Assembly: GCA_949752745.1 (NCBI GenBank)
Contig: OX457027.1
Span: forward strand, 12,679,556-12,743,555
Length of the DNA: 64,000 bases
Direction: 5' to 3'
DNA from: Protula sp. h YS-2021
Lineage: Eukaryota; Annelida; Polychaeta; Sabellida; Serpulidae
The notes beneath the pieces were generated by a model. That model ran no database searches, was not told the DNA's origin, and saw only the letters and a program-made list of their open reading frames with translations. Positions 24,237 to 34,509 of the stretch are shown here, in pieces. Position 1 is the stretch's first letter, and every line of letters begins with the position of its first letter. The translations under genes were made by a program, and so were the position numbers.

Positions 24237-25737
24237 CGTTTCTCATACAATTTCAGCATGCCTTTATCCGGACTCAAGAGTTCCCTTTAAAGATTTTTTA
24301 AAATTAAGTTATTTAACACAGTTTAACTGCACAACAGACAACATTTGGAAATTGACTACAAGAAATGCATTTTGCATTTAATGTCGCACTTTTTTTTGTC
24401 CTCATAATACGAAAAATCTACACCTTAAGGTTTGATATCAGGTCAGAAAACACAAACTCAGGCGTGAATGTTCTACGCCCGCTCATGTGTTCCCTTGATC
24501 AATAATTCGATAGCAATTGTTGAAACTTTGAAGATAGATTTTGATAAAACGTTGCCCTTTTTGCAGCGGTAATTTATCAGTGAATCTTTGAATCCCCCTA
24601 ATCGAGTAATTGAGATTGAACACTTGGTTGTTTTGTCAACATGTCTGACTTTTTATCTGTGTATTAATATAACTGATCAATAATTCTGTGACCCCTCATT
24701 TTATGCCGATGACGTAACTACCGGTGTTTTGCATTTGTTGCTGGTGAGATTTTGATCATTTAATGCTCATCAATTTTTGGTCATTTGCTGCTCGTCAAAT
24801 TTTGGTCATTTAATGTTCCCATATTTATATATCAAACAAGTTTGATATGTTAAATTTTGTTGAGAAATATTACTCGACATATCCATTTTTATCAACATCC
24901 CCCCCCCCCCCCCCCCCACCCTTCGCAAACCTCTGCCCTCCGTTAACGGTCTGTACTAAATGGGCCGTCTCGTTGGGAATGCATAAGCAATCAAGCTGAT
25001 TTGTACTCCTGTAAGTCGCATGTTGTCAGCTACGGCAGAGAGTTCACGGCATTCAATTGCTTTGTTTACCAGTAGCATCCTTGAAAGATGCAAACTCCGT
25101 GCACTTGTTTGTTACAAATCAGCCCGTCTGCTGCACAAAATATAACGCCAAGGCGACCTCAAAACCGGGATTAATCCTGTCGTTTCACAGTTGGGATGTC
25201 TCAAGGGTCAACACTAATACACATTTCATACAGTGACGTAAAATTTGCTCAGGCATTTGGAAGTGGCTCAATGGAGTTAAGCCGTTTTTTTTTTTATCAC
25301 ATCGGCATAAAGTAACGTACAAATTGAAAAAAAAAAATCATTATTCTTTTGGGTAGGTGTTTCCGTGTGTGTAGTTTCATCAATGAAATCTGAAATTACA
25401 AACCCAAAGCATCATTTTCTTTCTCCCGAGTTAATTACGGATTAGGTGATGACCTTGATGCAGCTGTGTGTTTTATAGCCTGAGGAATGGGGATGGAATT
25501 GGAGAATTAATTCAAGCAAAGAGTCAAACTCGCTCATTCCGGGAAGCGACAGCCTGTGTGAAGGGTTTTTCCAAAGGCATGTCTTTTTTTTTTAACTTTG
25601 AAGGGGGGGGGGGGGGGGGATGAAGTCACCTTTGGAGCATTTGCATGTTCCGAACTGCCTTTCGCCACCATGCATCCCACCCCACCACGCCAATAAAATA
25701 ACCAAACAGTTTCATCTGGTCAAACGGAAAAAACAGC
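24237..25737. other. No gene seen; poly-C and poly-G runs
   Basis: A 30-bp unit (TTTTGGTCATTTGCTGCTCG type) repeats three times at about 24738-24822. C run at 24899-24917; G run at 25603-25619. No exon recognised. Confidence 0.4.
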
Positions 25738-25960
25738 AATTACACACACACACACACACACGCCCCCCCCCCCCCACTCACAGATGTGCCCCTGCACCCC
25801 CACCCCGACCCCCCCCCCCCTGCCACACCCCACACTCACAGATGTGCCCCCGCACCCCCCCCCCCCCAAACACGTACACATATGCCTAGACACCCCCCTT
25901 CCCCACGCCCCTTCCTTCCCCACACTCACAGATTTGCCGTCCCCGGTGACTTCTTGGCAG
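25738..25960. repeat. (CA)n / C-rich low-complexity repeat
   Basis: CACACAC followed by several copies of CACACTCACAGATGTGCCCC with poly-C spacers. Confidence 0.85.
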
Positions 25961-26089
25961 TTATAACACCACACAAGACAAAGAACACCAAGGTTATTTT
26001 TATCCCGTCTAACTCGTTTTTTATTACTCCAGACAATTGGCGATATTGGTCTGTGAAAATTAAGGGGTAGAGGAGGAGGGGGGTGTTAA

Positions 26090-26515
26090 GTTATTAGCTG
26101 CTCTCCTCTGAAAGTTTGTCATTATTTTTACAAAAGGGCACATGATTTGATGAAGTTGTTTGTGTGTGTCTGTGGGGGAATAAGTGTTTGTGTGGGGGTA
26201 AGGGGTAAGCTGCTTGTCTGTATGTGGGGGAGGAGGGGGTCAGCTGTTTTAATGTGGGGGAAGGGGTTGGTAAGCTATTAGTGAGGGGGGGGGTAAGCTG
26301 TTTGTGTGTGAGGGGAGGGGATAAGCTGTTTTTATGGGGGGGAAGGGGTTGGTAAGCTATTAGTGTGGGGGAGGGGGTAAGCTGTTTTTATGTGGGGAAG
26401 GGGTTGGTAAGCTGTTAGTGTGAGGGAGGGGTAAGCTGTTAGTGTGAGGGGGGTAAGCTGTTTTTATGTGGGAAGGGCTTGGGAGGCTATTAGTGTGGGG
26501 GGAGGGGGGGCTTTT
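26090..26515. repeat. G-rich degenerate repeat, GGTAAGCTGTTTTTATGTGG unit
   Basis: About 13 units of a 25-35-bp motif, GTAAGCT(G/A)TT-AGTGTGGGGGAGGGG. The plus strand carries many G4-6 runs. Confidence 0.85.
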
Positions 26516-27285
26516 TTAGCATTTAATTTCGTTCTGACACAGTTCAAAACTCAGGCTGAAAAATCATCAGTGCAAATATCTATGACGGCTGTTAAGTTTT
26601 TTGCTTGAAGAAAAATGCTCGTTTCGAATGAGTCTATCGCTTCTCAACATGAAAACATCACGCGTTGAAAATTCACAATTTTGCATTAATCTTGCATTCA
26701 TGTGAATATCAGCTACACTTCCAACCTCCCCCCCCCCCCCGCCCCCCCGCCCCCCCCCAACCTCCACTCCCCTTAATTCGGAGGCATCTAGACGCTCTCT
26801 ACTTTAAGTGTATTAGCGTCCTACATAATTTTGGCATCGTTTTTTTTTACCACTTTGGGAAAGGGTTCAAATACCTGTATACCTATCTGTCACGCAATGT
26901 GACAATTCAGCTTTTAACCTCACACATTTTAAAACCAACACATCAGCTGCTGTATTCACAGAAGTATCCAGCACAAATTAACCGCTCTGCACTCGGGGGA
27001 GATCGGCTGTGTAACTCACGCAAATAACTGCGGCGGATTTCGTCCACTAAAAACGGTCCCATTTATCAAATTACGTCCGGCGGCTCTATGTGGTATCTCC
27101 CCGGCTATCAGAACCTGTTAACTGTAGAGTAAACGTTTGTGAATACGGCGCCAAATGGTCCCACTCGTTGTCCTGATGCAAAGACCGTTACAACACTTAA
27201 AACCAAAATAAGTTATAACGTTTTCATGTTTCAAGAACCCTTTATCAACGCTTTAAGTGTTCTAACAGGCTTGGATAGAGCCCGA
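26516..27285. other. No gene seen; poly-C tract
   Basis: C-rich run at about 26727-26759. No exon recognised. Confidence 0.4.
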
Positions 27286-27445
27286 TATTGTCCACCAGCC
27301 AACCTCTTCGGAGGTCCAGTCTGCTGCCGTTCTTGTCCAACAGCCAACCTCTATGGTGGTCCGGTCTGTTGGCGTTATTGTCTAACAGCCAACCTCTACG
27401 GCGGTCCGGTCTGTTGCCGTTGTTTTCCAATAACCAACCTCTTTA
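27286..27445. repeat. 45-bp repeat, about 3.5 copies
   Basis: Units carry CCAACCTCTACGGCGGTCCG, then GTCTGTTGCCGTT and a TGTCYAACAG tail. Frames are open on both strands because 45 is divisible by three. Confidence 0.9.
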
Positions 27446-28269
27446 CCAGCTTATACATAACATAGAGATCTCTCCAGAAGTCAGCTGTTTTATATATACT
27501 TTAACAGAGCCTGACAGACACGCAAGCAGAGGTCATCAACTACACCAAACATTCTTTGATGGCACTAACATGCATCATGTTTCACGTTTCATGCAAGGGC
27601 CGTTTGTATTCTTGCATATATCAGGAAAACTAAAAACTAAAAAGGGATTAAAAGTTTGAAATATGGAGGTGATGGCGTCACTGTTTGTTTACTGGAGGTC
27701 AGTGATTGCTTAAAAACCTCTGTTCACAATCACGGAGTTGTGCATTATGTATTGTTTGTTGGAATTAAACTGGAAATGCCAAGCAGTTTATCTGGGTCCT
27801 TGGGGAACAACGAGAAGTGCTCCTTATAGTTTGAATGTGGTCTCTAATACATTCGCCATGCTGGACACAGAATGGATATGAAAGGGAAACATTGTTCCGA
27901 AAACAAGGGTTTTCCATTTTTTTTTTTTTTTTTTTTTTTTTTCAAAGACAATTTTCAACTCTTCAAGTGCGGGGGCATGACCAAACACTTTTTTTTGAGG
28001 AATCTTGTGGAATAACAAGGGTAGTTGAATGGGAGGTAAAATGATATAACCGGAAATACTTAAGGGTCCTCGCTGAAGCCGGCAAAATTATAAGCTCTCT
28101 ACGACTGAAGGGTCTGTTCACACCGCTTAAGCCAAAAGTCCAAAGTCATATGTGACGTGAATAGAGTTTGAAATAGATATTCTATATTATGAATAGGAAA
28201 CAGAATAAACTTCAACACTTCAGAAGGTATCCTTCGGCGGTGGGTTAAAAAATAGAAAATAAAAAAAAG
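27446..28269. other. No gene seen; poly-T run
   Basis: T run at about 27919-27942. No exon recognised. Confidence 0.4.
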
Positions 28270-28559
28270 TATCAGGAACATCATTACCCGGTCGACATCA
28301 GTGGTAATCTCTTAAAGTATGGTAATATATCAGGAACATCATTACCTGGTCGACATCAGTGGTAATCTCTTAAAGTATGGTAATATATCAGGAACATCAT
28401 TACCCGGTCGACATCAGTGGTAATCTCTTAAAGTATGGTAATATATCAGGAACATCATTACCCGGTCGACATCAGTGGTAATCTCTTAAAGTATGGTAAT
28501 ATATCAGGAACATCATTACCTGGTCGACATCAGTGGCAATCTCTTAAAGTATGGTAATG
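28270..28559. repeat. 58-bp minisatellite, 5 copies
   Basis: Five near-identical units starting TATCAGGAACATCATTACCC. The differences are CCCGG versus CCTGG and one GGCAAT. The high identity indicates recent amplification. Confidence 0.95.
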
Positions 28560-29034
28560 AAATTATCATCATAAAATCTGCAAAATGCATTGACAAATAT
28601 AAAATTGCAATAAACAGTCAGATATATGTTGCACTTAAATACCTCTACTTGTGGTTGAAAAAAAGTAGAATACCCACATAAAAACCTGTCGAAAAGCTTT
28701 TCCCAGGACTCGAGAGATCTGAAAAGAATCGGGGTTGTTGATTCATCAATTTAGATATAACTACATACATTTACACCTTATATGTGTCACTTGAAAAATA
28801 AGGGCTGAGTAATAATGACAAATACGGCTGTTGCTGGGGGGAAGGGGGGAGAGGGGAGGGGAGGGATGTCATGTTTTGCCTTTCTGTTTGGGGGCTGTGT
28901 CTTCAGTGACGTAATTCGACCAGAACGACAATGTGGCTGAATTCTTTTAGAAAGACAACAGTGATTTGTGCGAAGTGATCCTGAAATGAAAAAAAAAAAG
29001 AATCTACCCGGGGAGCGCTTGTTACCATCTGTGT

Positions 29035-29280
29035 TACCATGGTGTAAAAAAAGTAACCGCGGAGAAAGAGGGTAATTATTATATGTGTTACCATGGAGTC
29101 CAAAAAATAACCGCGAAGAAAGAGGGTAATTCTGACACCAGGCGCGGTCCATACGTGTCCGTGACCTTTTAAAACGACTCCTAAAACGTGGAGTGCTAAT
29201 TTTGAAATAATACCCCCTTTTTAACCAAACGCGGAGTGCATTTCTGAAACAACCCCCTTTATCTGCAAAACGCTGAGAAA
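29035..29280 (+). repeat. Dispersed repeat copy B (CGCGGAGTGC-type units)
   Basis: Direct-strand relative of the inverted copy at 4380-4615. It starts with two units of AACCGCGRAGAAAGAGGGTA preceded by GTTACCATGG, then passes through the shared TTTTAAAACGACTCCTAAA and CCCCCTTTTTAACCAAAC blocks. No coding content. Confidence 0.7.
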
Positions 29281-29499
29281 TGAATGAAAATTACCGCTCC
29301 CTCCTTCAGTTTTCACAGCGTACTTTTCGGACGGCCATTTTGTCTGCGGGTACTTGATATACAATGGTGTAACTATGTGCAAATATCTATACTAATACTC
29401 TCCCGAGTTATATATGATGAAATACTTCTACGTAATTTCTACAAAGACATTTTTGAGGCTGTTTTAAGGGCATTTATTATTTCAAATGCAGCATTTCCT

Positions 29500-29830
29500 G
29501 TTGAATTTTAAATATCCAAAATCGTTTTGAATTCTTGACATGAAAAATTAATTTTTCAATAATAACTTTGAAATAAAGATATCTTAAACTGAATTAAGAT
29601 ATCTAAAATATAATAACTGATATGTGAAATACCAGTTTAGACAATTATATATCTCTGCAATTGTACTTTACATACCAAAATGTAATTTTATAAATATTTA
29701 AAATTAATTCTAGACATTATCATATAATTTTTGATATCATTAAGTAAATTTGAAATGTCTGAAGTTCAATTTTAAGTAATTATCCATATCTAAAATGGGG
29801 CACTAAATATGAAAATAACATTCTATGGAT
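29500..29830. repeat. AT-rich tract with recurrent GATATC/ATATCT motifs
   Basis: Loose repeats of a 30-50-bp AT-rich unit with palindromic GATATC-type cores, for example AAGATATCTTAAACTGAATT followed by AAGATATCT. Similar in style to 56575-57170. Confidence 0.5.
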
Positions 29831-30421
29831 TGTGGATGTCATTTTGCTGTTGGATTATGTGTAAGTTTTGAATTTCAAAGTCCTGCGTATAATCTACGGG
29901 AAGAATCAACAGATTACAATTATAAGCGGTCGGCCAATTACCAGCGAGTGATGACAGATGACAGATGAAAGTCTAACGCAGTCTCCCTTTTTTTCATTTT
30001 GTGCAGTGCAATTTTTTTCCGCTTCCCTGGAAACTCTCAACAGGCACATCTTCCGCCCTGTAGTTGAATGTCTTTGTTCGATTATCTTGTCAGTTACAGT
30101 GTTTCTTGAAACCCAAAAGAAACAAGGAAGACGAGTTATTAAGGTGCTCTATAGCGCCAATATGAAGGGGCCGTGACGTGTCAACAATGACCTATTTTTT
30201 TTTTTTTTTCAACCAATTGAATTTGTTTCTGTTTTTTCTTTACGTTGACAAGAAATGTAATGATTTGTTGCAAAAGATGAACCGTGTAGGCAATAAAAAT
30301 AGACGAAAGCTGGAAGCAGTGTTCAAGCTGATTGACGTACGTACCGCCTTGACGTAGGTATGCTCTAGGGGGAGAGGGGTGGGGGGAAGGGTCTGATTGT
30401 TACGGCTGATTGTTTGAGCTG

Positions 30422-30621
30422 NNNNNNNNNNNNNNNNNNNNNNNNNNNNNNNNNNNNNNNNNNNNNNNNNNNNNNNNNNNNNNNNNNNNNNNNNNNNNNN
30501 NNNNNNNNNNNNNNNNNNNNNNNNNNNNNNNNNNNNNNNNNNNNNNNNNNNNNNNNNNNNNNNNNNNNNNNNNNNNNNNNNNNNNNNNNNNNNNNNNNNN
30601 NNNNNNNNNNNNNNNNNNNNN
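30422..30621. other. Assembly gap (200 N)
   Basis: Exactly 200 N. The round length suggests a placeholder rather than a measured size. It lies 630 bp upstream of the GPCR exon and could hide part of that gene's 5' structure. Confidence 0.99.
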
Positions 30622-30783
30622 TTTTCCACAAGTTTCTGATCAATTTAAAGACCTTATTCGGTTTGTGTGTTTGTTTGTTTTTTGTTTTTTTTTTGTTTGT
30701 TTTGTTTGTTTTTTCAAACAGTTGATCTATTTCACAATTTGTTTATTTAATTAAAGACCTGATTATTTTATAGCGTTCAGTCC

Positions 30784-31110
30784 TATGTTTTCGTATTATA
30801 TTTGTCCTGTGTTTATGTATTAATTTTGTCATGTGTTCATGTGTTGTTTTTGTCATGTGTTTATGGTTCATTTTTGTCCTGTGTTGTGTGTTATTTTTAT
30901 CTTGTGTTTATGTGTCATTTTTGTCCTGTGTTTATGTGTTATTTTTGTCATGTTTTATGTGTTATGTTTGTCCTGTGTTTATGTATTAATTTTGTCCTGT
31001 GTTTATGTGTTAATTTAGTCATGTGTTAATTTTGTTCTGTGTTTATGTGTTATTTTTGTCCTGTGTTTATTGTTATTTTTGTCCTGTGTTTACGTGCTAT
31101 TTTGTCATTT
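30784..31110. repeat. 24-bp minisatellite upstream of the GPCR exon
   Basis: About 13 units of the GTTATTTTTGTCCTGTGTTTATGT type. It ends about 145 bp before the inferred splice acceptor at 31254, so it probably lies in an intron of the receptor gene. Confidence 0.9.
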
Positions 31111-31246
31111 TTACTCCTGTGTATATTTACTGTCCTTATTTCAAGACAAAATCATAATGGAGGCGAGTATACGCTTAATAAGAGCGTGCACAAAGTCACA
31201 GTAGATTTATTATAGTGCAGAGTATTCTATCGTTTTGTGTCTTGTA

Positions 31247-31254
31247 TTTTGTAG
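31247..31254 (+). other. Probable 3' splice acceptor of the GPCR exon
   Basis: A pyrimidine-rich stretch (TCGTTTTGTGTCTTG) precedes TATTTTGTAG. Reading in from here gives an unbroken receptor frame. The nearby ATG at 31257 is in another frame and reaches TGA within four codons, so it is not the start. Confidence 0.7.
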
Positions 31255-32590
31255 ACATGGCTGGGTGACGGATAAGGAGGGAAACATCAATGTAACAGCC
31301 CTTCTGGAGCTGTTCCGTCTATTGACACCGGCGGAGAAGATCGAGCTCTATCAGTACCTGGATGTGGACGGATATTCCGAATTCTACAACATGTTTATTA
31401 AAAATTACGAGGAACAGTTAATGGAATATGTGTGGTACAAGCGGAGTAAGATACTGCTGTACTACATACCGCCAATACTTCTGATCATTGGTACTGTGGG
31501 GAATCTGCTCAGTTTCTGTGTACTCGTACGCAGGGGCATGCGCAAAGTGAGTGCCTATAACTACCTGGCTGTACTGAGTGTAACAGACACACTTGTTCTC
31601 TATGTGGGATTACTCAGGATATGGATTGGTGAATTAACCGGATATGACGTCAAAGATCACAACCCTGTTATCTGCAAATTGACGAATGCCATTGGTTACA
31701 CAGTGAGTGATTACTCGGTGTGGTTGCTCATCGCGGTCACCGTCGAACGTTACATCGTCACCGCGCATCCGTTAAAAGCCAATTCAATGTGCACAAAAAG
31801 CAGGGCCTTGAAAGTCATTATTGGTATCCTTCTTTTGCTGTTTGTTATCAATTCTCATTTTTTTATTACGACAGGAATCAGGAGTTCAACCTTGGAATCC
31901 ATAGAATCTGTAACGCAGTGTGACGGGGTGGATGGATACAAGCTACTCGTGTCAGAAATATGGCCCTGGGTGGACGCCATCATATATTCGTTCCTTCCCT
32001 TTATTGTGATCACTGTCTTAAACATCAAAATCATCCGCCAGGTGGCGTACTCTCTGCGACACCGTTCACAGTTGTCAGAGACGAACAGCGCACGGCGTAA
32101 GTTAAATATCACCGCCCTGAATTGCACACACCAACGGCAGTCGTCACAAAGTGGCGCGGAATCTGGCGCTAAAATTACCGTAATGCTGCTGACAATCTCC
32201 TTCGTATTTCTGCTCACAACGCTCCCCATGAACATAACAATGATTGTGACGGCTTTATACGGAGATGCCAGAAGTATCAGTGAAGCAACCAAGTTCAAAT
32301 TTGCTCGCACTGTGACCGAACTCCTCATGTACACAAACCACAGCATCAATTTTTTCCTCTACCTCCTAACAGGACATAAGTTTCGTCAGCAGTTACGGTT
32401 TATGTTTTGCCGGCAGCGTACTGTGTGGTGGGGTGGGAGCATTTATAGCGAGGTTGAGCGAACGCAAAACACGGAAATGAACGGGGTTAAAGACAGAAAC
32501 AAGCTAAATTATAAAAAAAATGTAAATAATATGTCCTTTTATTTTGAATCCTGCAATGTGAATACGAAAATGTTTATGCGAGATTTCTAG
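31255..32590 (+). CDS. Peptide-type G-protein-coupled receptor, last coding exon (5' end missing)
   Basis: Rhodopsin-family seven-transmembrane receptor for an unknown, probably peptide, ligand at the plasma membrane. I number residues so that H8-G9-W10 begin the exon. TM1 is about 74-98 with N90 of the GN motif. TM2 is 107-131 with D118. TM3 is 147-173 and ends E171-R172-Y173 in place of DRY. TM4 is 191-215, TM5 242-268 and TM6 313-341 with P330. TM7 is 357-379, where NHSINFFLY replaces NPxxY. C147 and C229 can form the usual disulfide. An N-linked site (NVT) lies in the N-terminus. The exon is preceded by a good acceptor (TTTTGTAG at 31247-31254) in phase 2 and has no initiator ATG in front, so one or more upstream exons are missing; M53 is the only plausible internal start. 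The stop is at 32588. The motif set resembles FMRFamide-receptor-like and related orphan receptors expanded in lophotrochozoans. The ligand is not inferable from sequence. Confidence 0.93.
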
Positions 32591-32778
32591 TTTAATATGT
32601 TCATCATTTTTTAAATCTTTACTGCCTCAAATCGCTACACACTCTGTAGTGTTTTATTAATGTGGAAACACTAAGGTACCATCTCACAGTTGGGGGCCTT
32701 CCGTAAATGACGTACGCATCCTTTGTGACGTACTGTGTGGATGGTCCCTTACTGTACACAGCACGAGATTCCAGGATA

Positions 32779-32994
32779 AACCGCTCACGGAAAAAACGCA
32801 CACCGGCAGAACGTCCACGGGCATAATGTCCGCAGGACAGATTTTTGTCGGACAATACGTCAGAGGACGGAACGTCCACGGACATAATATCCACAGGGCG
32901 AAACGTCCATGGACAGATCGCTCACGAAAGGAAGGAACAGGACAGAACGTCAACGGACAGAACGTTCACGAACGGAACGCCCACGGACAGAACT
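32779..32994. repeat. ~15-16-bp minisatellite, GGACAGAACGTCCAC unit
   Basis: About 13 degenerate units, reverse-complement in sense to the GGACGTTYTGTCC arrays at 8433-8664 and 33425-34290. Confidence 0.85.
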
Positions 32995-33424
32995 GGATAG
33001 TGGAGCAGAACTCAGTTTTAACTCTGTACAAATTTTGATTTTGTGAAAACCTTTTTCCACTCCGCTCATTGAAATAAAAAAGTCACGCTCTCATCCCCCC
33101 CTCCCCCAGATATTTACACCCATCAACGTTTTAGAGTTTAAATAGTTGTGTCTTGAGTATTTTACTTCTTCTTGATAAGACTGGCGTTGTCAAAATTTGC
33201 ATATTCTGTGTGCTAATTAATTGATATTCATGTTATCGTTCCTTTGGGACACCCACATGCTGGCTGAAACATTACTGTGGACACTTTTGACAGGTAAACA
33301 GCTAATTCGTATATTCCACACATGGATTAACTAGTTTTTGTTACTGCGAATTGACAAAAGTGCTCAGAATACATAATCACATATAACAAAAATAGAGACA
33401 GCATAATGCATTGGAAGTGGACAT

Positions 33425-34290
33425 TCTGTCTGGGTTTTCATTTATAGACTTTCTGTCTCTGAACGTTCTCTCTCTGGACGTTCTTTCTCTGTACGTTCTG
33501 TCTCTGAACGTTATGTCTCTGGACGTTCTGTCTCTGGACGTTTTGTCTCTGTACGTTCTGTCTCTGGACGTTCTGTCTCTGGACGTTTTGTCTCTGTACG
33601 TTCTGTCTCTGGACGTTCTGTCTCTGGACGTTTTGTCTCTGGAGGCTCTGTATCTGGACGTTTTATCTCTGGACGTTCTGTCCCTGGACCTTCTGTCTCT
33701 GGACGTTCTGTATCCGGACGTTTTGTCTCTGGACGTTCTGTCCCTGGACTTTCTGTATCTGTACGTTCTGTCTCTGGACGTTCTGTCTCTGGACGTTTTG
33801 TCTCTGTACGTTCTGTCTCTGGACGTTCTGTCTCTGGACGTTTTGTCTCTGGAGGCTCTGTATCTGGACGTTTTATCTCTGGACGTTCTGTCCCTGGACC
33901 TTCTGTCTCTGGACGCTCTGTATCCGGACGTTTTGTCTCTGGATGTTCTGTCCCTGGACGTTCTGTCTCTGGACGTTTTGTCTCTGGACGTTCTGTATCC
34001 GGACGTTTTGTCTCTGGACGTTCTGTCCCTGGACGTTCTGTCTCTGTAGGTTCTGTCTCTGGACGTTTTGTCTCTGAAGGCTCTGTATCTGGATGTTTTA
34101 TCTCTGGACGTTCTGTCTCTGTACGTTCTGTCCCTGGACGTTTTGTCTCTGGACGTTCTGTATCCGGACGTTTTGTCTATGGACGTTCTGTCCCTGGACG
34201 TTCTGTCTCTGTACGTTCTGTCTCTGGACGTTCTGTCTCTGGATGCTCTGTATCTGGACGTTTTGTCTCTGGATGTTCTGTCCCTGTCCC
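33425..34290. repeat. 15-bp minisatellite, TCTCTGGACGTTCTG unit, about 58 copies
   Basis: Near-perfect 15-bp periodicity over 866 bp. A block containing the GGAGGCTCTGTATCTGG variant at 33642 recurs at 33852 (210 bp, 14 units), so multi-unit blocks have been duplicated. Long frames are open on both strands: SRDRT repeats over 320 codons on minus and LSLDV repeats on plus. All three plus frames are nearly stop-free, so openness is not evidence of coding. Confidence 0.97.
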
Positions 34291-34420
34291 TGATCCAGCC
34301 TAATAAACGGTTTGAAAGAAAAGCTAACCACCACAGCAATACATCATCATTCTTTAAAATATCTCCTCTTGCGAAACTCGGGACGTGACGTCAGTTTCTG
34401 AGCAGCGCGCGGATAGTGTA

Positions 34421-34495
34421 TCTTATCTGGTGTGTGTGTGTATGTGTGTGTTTATGTGTGTGTGAGAGGGTGTGTGTGAGGGTGTGTGTGTATGT
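34421..34495. repeat. (TG)n microsatellite, interrupted
   Basis: TG repeats with TATG and GAGGG interruptions. Confidence 0.9.
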
Positions 34496-34509
34496 GAATG
34501 GATGTTTTG

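Noticed and set aside
25620..26070. Proline/histidine-rich frames
   Set aside because: Compositional consequence of CA and poly-C repeats.
26860..26885. GGTTCAAATACC as a tRNA B-box
   Set aside because: No A-box or foldable cloverleaf lies upstream. The similar GGTTCAAATACC at 42367 is simply part of the palindrome arm.
30240..30754. Frames running across the N gap
   Set aside because: They are open only because unknown bases cannot encode stops.
31257..31268. ATG at the start of the GPCR exon as an initiator
   Set aside because: It is out of frame with the receptor and reaches TGA within four codons.
33377..34339. 320-codon minus-strand frame of SRDRT repeats
   Set aside because: It lies inside a 15-bp array in which other frames on both strands are also open. 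There is no splice, promoter or homology support.
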